Assembly: GCF_000276665.1 (NCBI RefSeq)
Contig: NW_004955502.1
Location: 1,434,879-1,498,878, forward strand
DNA from: Chinchilla lanigera
Lineage: Eukaryota; Chordata; Mammalia; Rodentia; Chinchillidae
Length of the DNA: 64,000 nt
Direction: 5' to 3'
The position numbers were made by a program, and so were the translations under genes. The notes beneath the pieces were generated by a model that saw only the letters and a program-made list of their open reading frames with translations, was not told where the DNA came from and did no database searches. Below are positions 46,208 through 58,523 of this stretch, piece by piece. Position 1 is the first letter of the stretch; the number at the start of each line of letters is the position of its first letter.

Positions 46208-48438
46208 TCTTAGCTCCTCTCTCTTCTATATTTTCCCCTCCTCTCTCTGTCTCTGTGTACATATATATATATGCACACATGTATATAAGTATATATATGT
46301 CTTATGCAAATGATAAATACCAATTTTATTCTTTAGTTTTATGTACATACATACCGTATATTAAAGCATGTATATAGAATTGTCCAGATAATTTCTACTT
46401 TAGTAGAGTGAAACATTTTATCTTTTATCCAACAGAAATTGTGTAATCAAGTTAAATATAGTGCCTCATGATAAATATAATACTTTTCCAAATAATTACA
46501 AATTTTAAAGTTTACCAATTAATGCATTATTAGTATATATGCTGTTTGTTTGTAGCTATTTTTGCATGTATCACTGTAGGTTCAATGTTCAATTGAGGCA
46601 AACTTCCAGTGAATACTTTCAATTGTTTTTTTTATATAACATTCTGCATTTAAAAGAATTTAATGTTCTAGGATAATGTTATGATAAGGACTATACATCA
46701 TCTGTTATTGTAAAGAGTGATATTTATAGGAGCATAAAGGCTTCATTTGTGGTATAACATTTTTATGTATCTCAATATGAGATGATCTGAAGAGATTCCT
46801 GTATGTGAGTGTGTGTACATATGTGTAGTTTGGAAAAGAGAAATAGTGAATGAATGTAAGTTTGTTTTGAAAGTTATATTGTTTTGTTTTATTTTGATAA
46901 TTCGTTATAGATGGAATCATAGTATTTTTGAACTTTATTAAGAAATATATATCTGAGTCTTACTTTCTTCTCATCTTTGTTTTAGAGAATAATTTTTAAC
47001 TTCATCTTTGAAATTTTTAACTTCATCTTTGAAATTGTTAAGATCAGTGATTAGATTATGTCTGTTTATTGAATCAGAATATTAGTTTACTTATGTTCTG
47101 GCTTCTCTGTTAAAATAATTTGTTCTAAGAATAGTCATGTTGGCTTTTGAATTTTAGGATAAAATTGACATTGATAACACATACCAGAGTATATCTTTGG
47201 ATAATAAATTAGACCCTTTAAAATAAATAATTTTGATGTTGTGAAATATGTATTTGTGTATGTACCTGCTGTACGTGATATTCCACATTTTAAATAATAC
47301 TTTATAATTTAAAGTGGCTTCCATTTTTTTATCTTTTGAATTTTGTAATATAGGCAAAATTCTGTTTTATAGCTTACAGGCTTAGATGGCATATAGACAT
47401 TAAAAAATCTCACAAAGAAGAGGAGGCTGAACTTGAATAGGTACTTAAATTCCTATAAGATTAAAGTCCATTGCTTCTTCCATTCGTTATACTGTGCGCG
47501 GAGGTGTGCAGACATACTCACACACATGTGTATACATTTGAAGGGAGAATGTGATCATTTTTATTCCTGGGAAACAATTGTCAGATTGAAATTCCAAGTT
47601 AAAACAAACTAATAGCATTTTAGATAGTCATCTTCTATTTTTAGTGTCACGCACTAAAGAGTAGCATTATTCTTTCAGTTTTGCCATCAGTTCTCATCCA
47701 AATACATTCTGTAGATGGGAGTCATCATTGGCACATACATAATGCAAAATATAAGGAAGCAAAGTGATGTAGATTTTTGGTACAGAAAACAAATAATCAT
47801 GGAAAAATGAAAATTATCAGAAAAAAATAATTAATTATGCAAAATGTTAGCAAAAATATTCCTGATTTGAAATTCTTATTGTTTCATTTGTATATTTATC
47901 AGGAATATTCAAATGCATGAGTTTCTCCATTTACTAATGGTAAACATTTAAGTAATCAATGAATAATGAAATATATGATAATATTTGGCAAGAAATAGGC
48001 CTCAACATAATACTCGTGTTTAGAATTTTCTAAGTACAAGTGGTTTCTATTGGTAACAAAGCATCTAGAATAACTTCCATTTACAGTAAAGCATGAATCA
48101 ATCAATATATGTTTGTTGCAGTTTCTTTTCATCAAACAACACTGGAGAAAGCTACGTAATCAGAAATGTTCTTTGTGAGAATTTGCTGGCCGTAGTGAGA
48201 CTTGTTTGTGCGTAAAGATTTAGGTAGAGAAATTAAACCTAAGAACTGGGCAATGAATTCTATTTAAGCCATATTAATAATTTTCTAAACTTACGTACAC
48301 TTTCAAGAAGTACAACCTAAATTCTTGTACTTTTAGTTTAGGGATCCATCATATATCTCTGCTTTTAAAAGTGCTTCACACAAGATTAATGGAAGATTCT
48401 TCGTGACATGTAAGGCAACCCACTACTATTAAGCAGGT
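46208..48438. other. AT-rich sequence with simple repeats
   Basis: (TA)n/(CA)n tracts lie at 46258-46300 and a short TG-rich tract at about 46803-46822. A 21-base perfect tandem duplication lies at 46993-47034. No gene or named repeat. Confidence 0.45.
46993..47034. repeat. 21-base perfect tandem duplication
   Basis: Two exact adjacent copies of a 21-base unit containing TTAACTTCATCTTTG (46993-47013 and 47014-47034). Confidence 0.95.
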
Positions 48439-48439
48439 T

Positions 48440-48957
48440 AGGCTGCAGCTGGTAACTCTTCTCTGCCCTTCCTCATGCTCTCCCTAACCCGTGCACCCTA
48501 ACTTGCATCCTCATCACACAGTCTTTTCTAGCTGATCTCACAGTCCTCAGTGACATTTGCCTTCCAACTTTGATCTCACTGCAGTCCTTTAAGTTTATTT
48601 AAGGTGTACAGGAATTCTGTCCTGGCTTACAAAATACAGCTTACTTTTTCTGATCATTTCTTTTCAATTTCCTTAAGTTGACTTCTTTGTAATCATCATT
48701 ATTTAATAATTAAGTCATCATTTCCCAATTTTCTGCTCATAGACGTTTGAGCTTTTGTCTTCCTCTTGGATGTTAACTCAAATACTATCTCCCAAACCTA
48801 TCTTTATCCTAGATTCCTCTCTGAACTCTGGACATAAATGTTCCTGGCTTATTAGATGGATACTCAACTGTTACACTTTATTTACACTTTGCCTAACTCA
48901 AATGAGAGGTACCACATGCTTTTCAACCTTTCTTTTGTACTTCTTATGCAGTTAATA
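48440..48957 (+). mobile_element. Probable L2 LINE fragment
   Basis: The 3' half resembles the L2 body in order: AAACCTATCTTTATCCTAGA, TTCCTCTCTGAACTCTGGAC, ATAAATGTTCCTGGC and TAGATGGATACTCAACTG. The 5' half is weaker. The small frame 48755-48955 is incidental. Confidence 0.5.
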
Positions 48958-48959
48958 TC

Positions 48960-51658
48960 ATCACAATCTGTTCAGTAATCAATGAGGGATACATTAATAT
49001 GTAGACCTAGATACTACATTGTCTACTATTGCCTATGCTCTGGGACTGGGGCATTTAGATTGTATTTGAGGCATGAGAAAGGGAAACTTAGTAGGAAAGG
49101 AAATTTATTTTCATTCTATCACTTTTATCTTTAAATTTGTTTTTCCATTACTGTGCATCTGTACCTGTTTTCTTTCGAAAGCATAGATGCCCTTCCTGAC
49201 ACTTACTGCCCCTCTGATTGCTTGCTGTTTCTGAAGTTGGATCTGGAGGCGTCCTATGGGAAATTGTTTTCTTCTTACCTCAGGAGAGTGCCCTCTCATT
49301 ATTTGAGTGCCCTCTCATTATATAGACACAATAATAAGACCCTAACATAGTTTTGTCATTGCATCGTATAACTTTATGGATCTAACATATAAGACATGGG
49401 GAAAGGCTAGATTCAGGTATTGCAGGTTCTTTGAGTTGTAATATTGTGAGCAGTGTAAATGATCTAAATAAAAAAAGTTAGAGTTGTATGTTAATGAGTT
49501 ATCCTACCATGTTTTTATGGATACTGGCAGAAGACATAAGCTCCTGGGCCAGAAGTGAAGGATGTATTACTCATAGCAATAGCACTGGCCAGAGAATCAG
49601 CATTTGCGTTGTTCGTACTTTCAGTCATAGTTCCCAGGGTGATGTGAAAATGGGCCACATGATGACCCCACACAGAGTGGGTTGTGTTAGAGGGTTAGGG
49701 AACCTGGATCTCCCTCCCTGAATCATAGACCAGGCCTGTTCTCTCTTATAGAATCATATGCCTTTCTTTAGTGACACTTGCGCTGATTGTGATTTTATAT
49801 TGGTTTGTGTGATTAATAGAGTAGTATTTACTGTACCCATAAAACCGTAAAGAAGTAGTTTTCTTTTTCACAATATATTTGGTGTCTAGAGATAATACCA
49901 CTTGCACATGAATTCCCTGATGCCAGGGGTTTGTTCTGTTGTATTTGCTTCTGTGTCCCAGTTGCCTTAGGCAGCTAGTCAATAAAGGAAAAAGCCCACC
50001 CCTCTCTATCCCCCTACTCTTCTTCCCTCCTTCTGTCTTCTTCCTCCTCCCTGGCTGCTCCTCTCTCTGTCTATCAGTATTGTAATGTCATAACACTTCT
50101 TAGCCCATCCTCGAAGAAGAGGGAGTGTAGATATGTGTGTATATGTTGAGCTATTTCTTGTAGATACTGGAAGAAAAAGTAATGTCTTCTATATGTATAG
50201 ATAAAGATTTGAAAAGCAGATTAGGGATGTTATAAAATGTCTGATTTTTTGTTACGAAAAGATAGTAAGATAAAATAGGTGAGTTAGGCATGATTGAGAT
50301 GGAGTCTGAAGTTCTAATTAATTAATTGCAAAATTCATATTCATACATTGTAGATATTTTTAAAAGTTATAATGTATTATTAAAGTAGTATTTCTTGCAA
50401 ATACTTCACAGATTATACCGATATTAAAAATGGTGGGATGTGTTATTAAAGTAGCATTTTCTGCGAATTCTAATGCTAAAATTTATATATTAGTTTGAAA
50501 CAAATAATTAAAATAAACACAAGCGCTGCAGTTAATTGAGATTTCTCTTTAAGTGAGATTATTTTTGCATATTGCTTGGAGAATATACCTTGAAGACATG
50601 TTTATTGCATGTATAGTTAAGAAATTACACACTTGTTTATTCTATAGTTTATTTAAGAATCATTTTTAGATATCCACGAGAAGTGAAAGTTAGAATTACA
50701 GATTAACTTCTGTTACAAGCATATATTTTCCATTGTCTAGCTCACTGTCTTCTATTATTTATGTATTAGTTAGAGTACATTTATGTGATATCTCAAAGTA
50801 TTTTGAACATTTTAATACGTTTAATTGTAATATTGTTCTAAAACCTCCTAAAAATTCACAACCCTTCTCCATATGTGTCAAAATGTCTTTCAAATATTTG
50901 CTGCATCTGCCCCATTTTAATTATACATTCCCTATTTCTATTTTTATATAAGCTTCTTTTGTGTGTTTATACAAGCATTAGAATTCTTATCCCTACTTTA
51001 AAATCTGTATTTATAAATTCATGGACTTTGTCTGTACTAGACACAGTAGTAGAGGGCTTTCATGTTCATGAGTCTGAAAAACTGGGCTGAAGAAAGATCA
51101 TTTTTAATGCTTAGTGTGATAAATACTTGAATTGGCAAATATGTGTCTTACAAGAAGGGTAAGCTCCTTCAAGAGCCATTATCCTTAGGAGCAGTGTTCT
51201 CAGAGTGATCTTATGGAGAATTCATGCTGATTTGACTATAACCACAGTTTTTCTTCAGTAAAATACAACTTCTCAGAAATACTGTTTGACTTGTGTCCAA
51301 AATGGAGTTCTCAGGTTTTAACTTAATATTACAGTACATATCTTCCTCACATTTGTCTCAGGTTGTGATGGGATTTTAGGGAAACATAAAACTATTAAAT
51401 TTGCTAATGGATCCAAGTGGCCTTGAAATCACTTACATGTGACAAATTTATTACATAATTCCCTCCTTTTGGAGGGGAATCTTCATGTTCTAGGTCATTT
51501 CTGAAAATTTCCTGTAAGATTAAAGATGTAAATAGTTGACAACTTGTGTTGTTAGTGTGATTTTTCGCCTTGCATCGTAAAATGCTGGAGAATGAAGTTG
51601 GTAATAGAATGACCTTTGTAATACTGTCCTTTTTAAACTTGAGCTAGAGGAGCTAGCT
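48960..51658. other. No dispersed repeat recognised
   Basis: A 17-base unit GAGTGCCCTCTCATTAT occurs twice (49286-49302 and 49305-49321). A pyrimidine-rich tract lies at 49998-50072. Short frames at 49111-49982 and 50733-51090 have no recognisable domain. Confidence 0.4.
49286..49321. repeat. 17-base direct repeat
   Basis: GAGTGCCCTCTCATTAT occurs twice with two bases between the copies. Confidence 0.95.
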
Positions 51659-51659
51659 C

Positions 51660-52150
51660 TGTGTAGCTGGCTTTATGGGAGCCCCTTATAATTCTCTCTG
51701 CCTATACCCTCCACATGGGGCAAAGGTTCCGCTTTTGTCCATTTATTTATATGAAATTAGGCTCAGTTGTTAGAGACACAGTACACCCCTATCTCTCTAA
51801 ATATATGCTGAGCTCCAGAAACCCCCAATCGCTGCCAGTTTGGCCTTATACCCAACTCTGGACCCATTTAGTCCAGTACCTCCAGGCCATCTTCCTGAGA
51901 CTGGATCCCGCTGCCCACTCATGACGTCTAGGCCTCGGAGGTTGCAAGGAGGGGATGTGTGCAGGCGCCGCAAGACTGCGGCCTGGCACCTTAGTCTGGA
52001 TGTCCGTCATCCTAAGGATGAACCCCACTACAGGTGTGTACAGCCAGGGTGTGGCTCTCCGTGGAGAGGAGGGTGGCCTTGTGGACTGAATATCCACATG
52101 CATGTGGGCGTGGCCCCAAGAAGTACTCTACAGGCCTGAGGGAGTGTCTG
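51660..52150. other. GC/CpG-rich patch of unknown origin
   Basis: Richer in G+C than its surroundings, with about ten CpG dinucleotides between 51720 and 52115 (for example GGCGCCGCAAGACTGCGG at 51964-51981, GACGTC at 51923, GGGCGTGG at 52107). Overlapping frames of 99 (plus) and 85 (minus) residues stay open here, as expected of GC-rich DNA, and have no domain I recognise. It could be a young LTR, a small CpG island or a processed fragment. Confidence 0.5.
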
Positions 52151-52151
52151 C

Positions 52152-53213
52152 ATCTTAGAGTCCATTCTATGACACAGGACTTGGAAGTATTCTAGAAGTC
52201 AAAATCCTATTGTGCTGTTCACCAAGTACACTTGCTAGGAAGTAAGAAAAGAGGTACCAGCATTAGTTATGAAGGTCTGCGTCTCATAGTAGAAGAACTG
52301 GACATATATAACTATTTGTCAGTTTCTTTTTGAATTAAATATTTAGATTTATAATAGAGTGGTTTTCATACGTGCTCTTATCTAGACTTTACAAATAAAA
52401 GGAACTGGTATAGACAAGTGCTTTCCAGATTTTGTTTTCTAAAAGTATTATTAGTTTTTAATAGCGAATTGGGCTTTTTTCATAGGATTGTAGATCTTAA
52501 AGGGAATGGGGAAATCACTTTCTAAAACTCCATAGCCAAAAAATAAATAAATAAAATCTATAGCAGATGCTAATTTTGTTGCTTTTAGTATATTTAGCCG
52601 TAAGCAACTCAGCAGCTTACGAAGCAGTGCTTCTGATTGTTTCATTGCATTTTTAAAAAGTAATTTCTAGTATTTAGTCTTGTTCCTTTTTTCTCCATTT
52701 ATATGAAATTGGGCTCAGTGTCATTACTGTCTAGCCTATGCCAAAAATCTGTGTTGAGTCACCTTTTCCCCAGAGACTTTCAAGGGAGGGTGAGAAATCA
52801 CTGATTTTTCTTAGTTGGACTATGCACACTTCATGTATTTTATGCACATCATTCATTTTTACATTTACTCACTGAAGTTTTATTGAGTGCCCAGGGCTCA
52901 AGGGCTTTTTATTTATGTTTAGCTCAGAAAAGACTCTCAGAGCACTGTCATTATTTCACAGTATTAGTTACATTTCCTCTATAATAAAAAAATACTAAAC
53001 TGTGTTTTATAACAAGTGTATTGTTTTTTCTAAGTGAGAGCTTTTTTGATGTAATAGAGAGGTTCCCACATTCAGGAAACCTATTTGAATTTATTTTATT
53101 AATACCTTTAATGATTTGAAAGACAGAGCTAATAGTATTGTGCCTGTTAAAAAAAAAAAAACTGTGCTGGGAAACAAGGAAATGTTCAGAGAATGCGCAT
53201 GCCAAAATGTAAT
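52152..53213. other. Mostly unrecognised; weak MIR/L2 block
   Basis: ACTCACTGAAGTTTTATTGAGTGCCCAGGG-like text near 52866-52894 resembles an antisense MIR/L2 motif, but too little remains to claim more. A poly-A run lies at 53149-53161. Confidence 0.4.
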
Positions 53214-53214
53214 T

Positions 53215-53880
53215 GATAGTGAATGTCCCGAAGAAGCCCCATCAAAACATCAGACATAATAAATGAGTTCAGCAAGGTTGTAGGATACAAGATCACACAA
53301 AAATAGATTGTATTTTTGCAATCCATGTCAATGTATCTGAAAATTAATTTTATTTACAGTAACATCAGATACTATAATTGATAGCAAAAACACTAAGAAG
53401 CCAGTAAGATGGTATCATGAAGAAGAAAATACCTAAGAATAAATTTTACAAAGTAAGTGCAAGGCATATATGCTGAAAATTAACAAAATCTTGTGGAAAG
53501 GCATTAAAGAAAACCTAAAGAAATGGAAATGCACCTCATACTCATGGTATAAAGACCAAGTGCTGTTAGGACGGTAGCATTCCACGTTACAGAAGCAGGG
53601 CAAGTCCTACCACAATTACAGCTACTTTCTTACTTTAATGATGAACTCATCTGAAAATTCCTATGGAACTCCAACGGACTAAAACAAGCAAAACAGTTGT
53701 AAAAATGATGAACAAATTTGGAAGCCTCATCCTTCCTAATTTCCAGACATACTTCAACACTGCAGTAATCAAGGCAGTAGCTATTGATGTGGAGAAACCT
53801 ATATAAATCAATGGAATTAGATTTAAAACTTGAGAAAGGATTCCTCAATTTTAAGGTCACTTCATTTTTATAATTAAATT
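53215..53880 (+). mobile_element. Old L1 LINE, ORF2 internal fragment
   Basis: Sense L1 ORF2 text in order: GTTGTAGGATACAAGATCAC, GTATTTTTGCAATCCATGTC, CCTAAAGAAATGGAAATGCA, AATTCCTATGGAACTCCAAC, GGAAGCCTCATCCTTCCTAA and CACTGCAGTAATCAAGGC. It covers part of the region C-terminal to the reverse transcriptase core and is full of stops. Confidence 0.82.
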
Positions 53881-53887
53881 ATCATTT

Positions 53888-53960
53888 GTCAGGCTCAGTG
53901 AGATGTGCCTGTAGTACCAGTTCCTTGGGAACCTGGAGCTTGGGCAGTGTCTACACACCT
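53888..53960 (+). mobile_element. B1-like SINE fragment
   Basis: CAGGCTCAGTGAGATGTGCC, TGTAGTACCAGTTCCTTGGG and a GCTTGGGCAGTGT block recall a diverged 7SL-derived monomer. The 3' part is lost. Confidence 0.5.
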
Positions 53961-54047
53961 ACACTGTAGATTGTTCACATCAGGGTAAGCATTTCTTTTC
54001 AAACATTTATCATTTCTTTGTGGTGAAAACATTAAAAATTCTTATAG

Positions 54048-54172
54048 CATCAGCCTGGTGTGGTGGCACATACCTGCAATCCCACCATTTGGGAGGTTGA
54101 GGCAGGAGGATCACAGTGAGTTCAAGGGCAGCCCGAATTGTATAGTGAGACCCTGTCTCAAAAAAAATCTTC
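54048..54172 (+). mobile_element. B1 SINE
   Basis: Sense B1: GCCTGGTGTGGTGGCACATA, CCTGCAATCCCACCATTTGG, GAGGCAGGAGGATCACAGTG, CAGCCCGAATTGTATAGTGA and GACCCTGTCTC plus an A tail. It carries a single unit, without the 29-base duplication seen at 55463. Confidence 0.9.
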
Positions 54173-54239
54173 CAGCATTTAAAAATAGGTAGTACAGTAT
54201 TTTTAATGGATAATCCCTCTAATGTGCAATAGTACTACA

Positions 54240-54790
54240 ACAGAACTTGCTTGTCTGTAAATGTAAGGTGGTAACTTTTGATCAGCACCCTGCCCTGAGC
54301 CTCTGCCACCTCTAGTAACCACCACTCTCCTCTCAACTTGTTAGATCAGCTATTTTAGGTTCTGCATGAGTGAGATCCTGCACTTTGTGCCTTCCTGTGC
54401 CTGACATTTCACTTAATGTAAGGATCTCATGTCCGTCTTACCACACAAAGGACAAGGTCCTTTCATGGCTGAGTACCACCCTGGGCATAGGTGCCGCATC
54501 TTTTTGTCTGTTCATCAGTTGAAGGTACTTGGTTGTTTCCAGCTCATGGCTCTTGTGACTAGTGCTGCAGTGAACTTGGGCGTGGAGATGGTGCTGTGGC
54601 TGCTGCTGTGTCATTTCTGTTTGATGTGCACATAGTGTGAGATTGCTGGATTATGTGGCACATCCATTTTGACAGTACTGGAGAATCTCCATGTTTCCTA
54701 GTGTTTTCACTAACAGTCCCACTGTCATCTTTATGCTTTTCTCTACGTCATTGCCAGTATTTGCTATCTTTGCTCTTTTTGAATTATTTA
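54240..54790 (-). mobile_element. Old L1 LINE 3' end (antisense)
   Basis: Reverse ORF2/3' L1 pattern: TTTCATGGCTGAGTACCACC, GTCTGTTCATCAGTTGAAGG, GACTAGTGCTGCAGTGAACT, GAGATTGCTGGATTATGTGG and a GAATCTCCATGTTTCCTAG block. More diverged than the 25640 copy. Plus-strand open frames here are incidental. Confidence 0.8.
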
Positions 54791-54792
54791 CC

Positions 54793-55066
54793 TGGGTCCC
54801 AAGTGCATATAAGGTCAAAACTAATCATTTCTGAAAATCACAATGGGATAATTCCATATACCCTAGTGCAGAAGGATGAAGTTAGACTCCTGTGTCCTGG
54901 CATGCACAACCAGTTAACCCAACATGGGTTTGTGTAGGAAGTAAAATTAGAGAAAAAAAGAAAAAGAAGTAAAATTAGAAAACTTGGGAAAAACACGGAG
55001 GAGTACAGACCTTTGTGACCATTGGCTAGGAAGTAGTTTCAAAAGAGTGACATAAAAACCAAGTGC
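54793..55066. other. Short unrecognised spacer with a direct repeat
   Basis: AAGTAAAATTAGA occurs twice, about 27 bases apart (near 54940 and 54967), around an A/G-rich patch. Confidence 0.5.
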
Positions 55067-55067
55067 C

Positions 55068-55232
55068 AAGCTGAATATGAGGGCCCATGCCTATAATCCC
55101 AGTTATTCTGGAGGCAGAGGTAGAAGGTGCACAAGTTTGAGTCGGTTGGAGTAGTTTAAGGGCTTGGTGTGTGACTCAGTGGTAAAGTGGCTCAGAGTAT
55201 GATTCCCCAGTACCATAGCAGGAGGGAAGTGA
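55068..55232 (+). mobile_element. Composite B1-ID SINE
   Basis: B1-like unit (CATGCCTATAATCCCAGTTA, TTCTGGAGGCAGAGGTAGAA) followed by an ID-like unit (GGGCTTGGTGTGTGACTCAG, TGGTAAAGTGG, ATGATTCCCCAGTACCATAG). Confidence 0.75.
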
Positions 55233-55304
55233 AATGTGAAAAGGGAAAATTGATATGTTGGTTTATTTCAAAATTTAAACTTTTATGGTACAAATAATAC
55301 CAAG

Positions 55305-55355
55305 CTATTGAAAAAGAGAACACATATTGAAAAAGAGAACACATTGAAAAAAGAG
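55305..55355. repeat. Short tandem repeat, about three units
   Basis: ATTGAAAAAGAGAACACAT-like units are repeated three times, the last one diverged. Confidence 0.85.
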
Positions 55356-55462
55356 AAAATACTGTACTTGAAAATTACTTTTCTTATAACAAACTTGCAT
55401 TCAAAGACATAATGAATTTTATGATGTAATAGTAGAATGAAAAATAATCCAAATAAAAACCG

Positions 55463-55625
55463 AGAAGGCCAGGTGTGGTGGCGCACGCCTGTCATCCCAG
55501 CACTTGGGAGGCTGAGGCAGTAGGATCATTGTGAGTTTGAGACCAGCCTCAGCTACAAAGTGAGCTCAAGGCCAGCCTGAACTGCATAGCGAGACCCTGT
55601 CTCAAAAAGAGACAAAAAACCCCAA
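55463..55625 (+). mobile_element. B1 SINE with 29-base internal duplication
   Basis: GGCCAGGTGTGGTGGCGCAC, CCTGTCATCCCAGCACTTGG and GAGGCTGAGGCAGTAGGATC open the element. Two 29-base units follow, each starting GTGAG and containing CAGCCT. GAGACCCTGTCTC and an A-rich tail close it. Well preserved, with CpG sites still present, so probably one of the younger B1 copies. Confidence 0.95.
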
Positions 55626-55659
55626 AAACAAATAAAAACAGTTAGTGGACTTTAGTGTA

Positions 55660-55765
55660 TATCACTCTAGAAACGATGTGCAAACTATCAGTAATCACGG
55701 TCTGGTCCTCAGCACCACTGCATATTAAAAATGCAGATCATAGTCTCAGAGAGACTCCACACACA
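55660..55765. mobile_element. Possible MER5-type hAT fragment
   Basis: TCTGGTCCTCAGCACCACTG followed by TTAAAAATGCAGATCATAGT and CTCAGAGAGACTCCACAC recalls the common MER5/Charlie pattern (tggtccccagcagcatcacc ... aaatgcaaattctcag). Diverged. Confidence 0.45.
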
Positions 55766-56029
55766 CTGGGGTAGCTTAGTCAGAGATCATAATAAGTGGT
55801 ACAATGTAGGAAAATTACAAGGCTGATACAGTGCTCCTGAACTATAAAATGATACCATTACTTTGCAACAGGACTTGACAGTTTCTCAGAATGTTGATGA
55901 TACAGCTACTGTATGTCTTATGCCACCCCTAGGAATCTACTCGAGAGAATTCATTTGAGAGCCTTTTCTTTTTCCAGTTGGGTAAGGTGGTAGGGCTAAA
56001 CTTCTCTGGAGATTAAAAATGACGTGGAC

Positions 56030-56125
56030 CACCAAGCCTTTAAATTGTTCAGGCTGGCCTTGATCTCATGGCTCAACCTGCTCAGTACAGTAATTACAGG
56101 TGTGTGCCACCACACCTGGCCATCT
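56030..56125 (-). mobile_element. B1 SINE fragment (antisense)
   Basis: TTCAGGCTGGCCTTGATCTC, AACCTGCTCAGTACAGTAAT and TACAGGTGTGTGCCACCACA with CCTGGCC form the reverse B1 5' half. Confidence 0.85.
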
Positions 56126-56127
56126 TT

Positions 56128-58138
56128 GAGGTTGGCAAAAAGGAGGATGCATTTTTGGATTAGTCTGAATGTAAAACTTGGCTATATGCTCTCCAAGTAT
56201 ATAAAAGTTAAGTAGCTATTTTTAAATACTGCAAACATACAGTATTTAATAAACTTCTCAATTCACCCTAGATAATTTTGGATAATTAAGAAATTAGGAG
56301 TGTGTAAGCCAAAAAAAGTTTAATTTTGATGCTTGCCACAAGTGTTCAGCAGATAGGCTAGCATTTAAAACTGGTTCTGCTTTGTCTTCCTCCTCACTGG
56401 GACTTATGTATGCTAACTTTCTGCATTCTGTGCTGAGCCAGTGAAAATATGCAGTGAAGAAGTTATACCCTGGGTCATGCTGCATGTGAAGCAGGATACT
56501 ACATTCAGTTCTATTTTAATAATAGCTCTGTTGACATACTAAAGATTTTTATTTCCAATGAATAATGTCTTACTTTTATGCAGTTTAGAAATAGTGACTT
56601 TTAATGCAAGGCATAACTAATGTAATTATGCTTCTGAACATGTTGAATATAAATTATTACAAATTTAAGCACATCTGGTTATAGTTTCTTTGCAAATTTA
56701 ATCTAAATGATGAATAAATGTTATTGTATATAATGATCTGAGTTAGTAGGCTCAGAAAAAATATTTAATTTAAACCAAGCCAACACAATTTGAGTTCATG
56801 ATTTTAAATGTGTTATTTTATTTTTCTTAAGATAGTATTTTACAAGATATCTTTGGCAACAATAATGCCTCCACAAATGTAGGACATATGTTCTAGTCAT
56901 GCTGTGGAAATAAATGCAGTTGAATACATATGTGAGAAAATCAGGTATAACTTAATGAGCATAGATTACCTAAAATAGTAATTTACTGTTAGCATCAAAT
57001 ATATGAATAAAAATGCTCTCAATCCTTATTTTGAATACTTCAAAAATTACAGTTCATTACCAGTTAATTTGAAACTTTCAAACCAATTTCCTAAAATATA
57101 AGCTAAATTATATTTAATTGTCAATCTATGTGTAAAAAGAGATTGTGTTACGGTTTTTGCTTAAAATAGTGATTTCTGATCACTAAACAATGAAATATAA
57201 AGAAAGTTTACATCGAATGCATGTCGCTTCTCTTACTAGTCATTCTCCTTTATGCCCTCTAAGATGTGTATGTACATGAGATGAAAACCAATCCAAAAAT
57301 GCACAAAAATAGTCCAAAAATGTTACAGAAATTTATTCGATTTTCTGGAAATACATATGAATTTTAAATGTGGAACTGTTCTATATAAATACATATAAAT
57401 ACCTCTTTGGAAACAACAATTTAAAATTTTGCTGAGAGACACGTATATTTTTTGAAGTTTATCTGTTAAAAACTAGACATTATTCTAGTGAAATTTATTC
57501 AGCGAGACAGATTTGGTAGGTTTGACTTTACCTCAAGAATCCCTTTTGTAATGAGAGCTGAGAATGAGAAATGATACATATGATGCTTTCTATGGCTTCA
57601 AGGAAGTCTGTGGTATGGCTTCAAACAAGTCATACAACTTGAAGGAAGTCAGAGAGGAAAACTTGTAAACAGCACATTACACAGTGATAAACGTGACCTG
57701 AAATGAGTAACCATGTGACATGGGTGTCCAAGGTCAGCCTGTTTGAAGAAAGAGCCAGAATCTGCTGTCAGAGGAAGGAGGAAATGTGGCTGCCAGTGAC
57801 CACAGACTTTAAAAGTACATGGTTTACTCAGTGTCTTGTGAGCAGAGGACACAGTGTACCTGTTCAGGATAGCAAGAAGCAGGGTAGGAATGTAGAAGGA
57901 GACATGGGTAGAACTGTTAACCAGTTTTTAGTGACAGGAGAAAAATAAAAAAATTACCCTTTAGGCAGTAAGGAAGCAGGTCTGTGTCAAGGTCTGCCAC
58001 TTGTTCATTCAGTGAAGGTTTGGATGCTTAGTGCAGGCATGGAATAAACACTGTGGAAATCCATATCCCAAAAGTAAAAAGGGAATGGGCAATGCTAAAT
58101 TTGTATTTGTAAAGGACAGGTTAGATATAGAAGATACA
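56128..58138. other. No dispersed repeat recognised
   Basis: AT-rich up to about 57580. A less AT-rich patch at 57590-57930 holds short direct repeats (ATGGCTTCAA twice, GAAGGAAGTC-like units). Frames on both strands at 57649-57948 overlap and have no known domain. Confidence 0.4.
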
Positions 58139-58139
58139 T

Positions 58140-58522
58140 GACTATTTTAATTACTTTTCTTATTGATGGGACAAAATACTGGACGTCCAAAGTCAAAGGA
58201 AGAGAGGTTTATTTTAATTCATAGTTTGTAGAAGTTTCAGTCCGTAGTCAGCTGATTCCAAGGCAGAGCGGTATGTCAGAGGAGGTAGAAGGCAACAAGC
58301 AAGGAGCTCTGACCCTCTCTCTGTGTCTTATGTCTTATCCAGGCTACCCACTCTTAGGGCGGGTAGCACCCCCAAGCAGGGTGGGACAGCCTCAATCCTA
58401 GCATCATATCATGAATCAATCCCCGCATCACATACCCTAGCTGCAGCCACCTCTGAAAAGCCCCACCTGTGACCACTTGAGGCTTGGGGGGACATCTAGA
58501 CACAGCTGTAACAGTGACACAT
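58140..58522 (-). mobile_element. MaLR-type LTR (antisense)
   Basis: Reverse MaLR LTR motifs: TTGATGGGACAAAATACTGG, AGAGAGGTTTATTTTAATTC, TCAGTCCGTAGTCAGCTGAT, a GGTAGAAGGCAACAAGC block, and a distal CAGCCACCTCTGAAAAGCCC segment with GGGGGGACATCTAGACACAG. A solo LTR with no internal sequence attached. Confidence 0.7.
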
Positions 58523-58523
58523 A

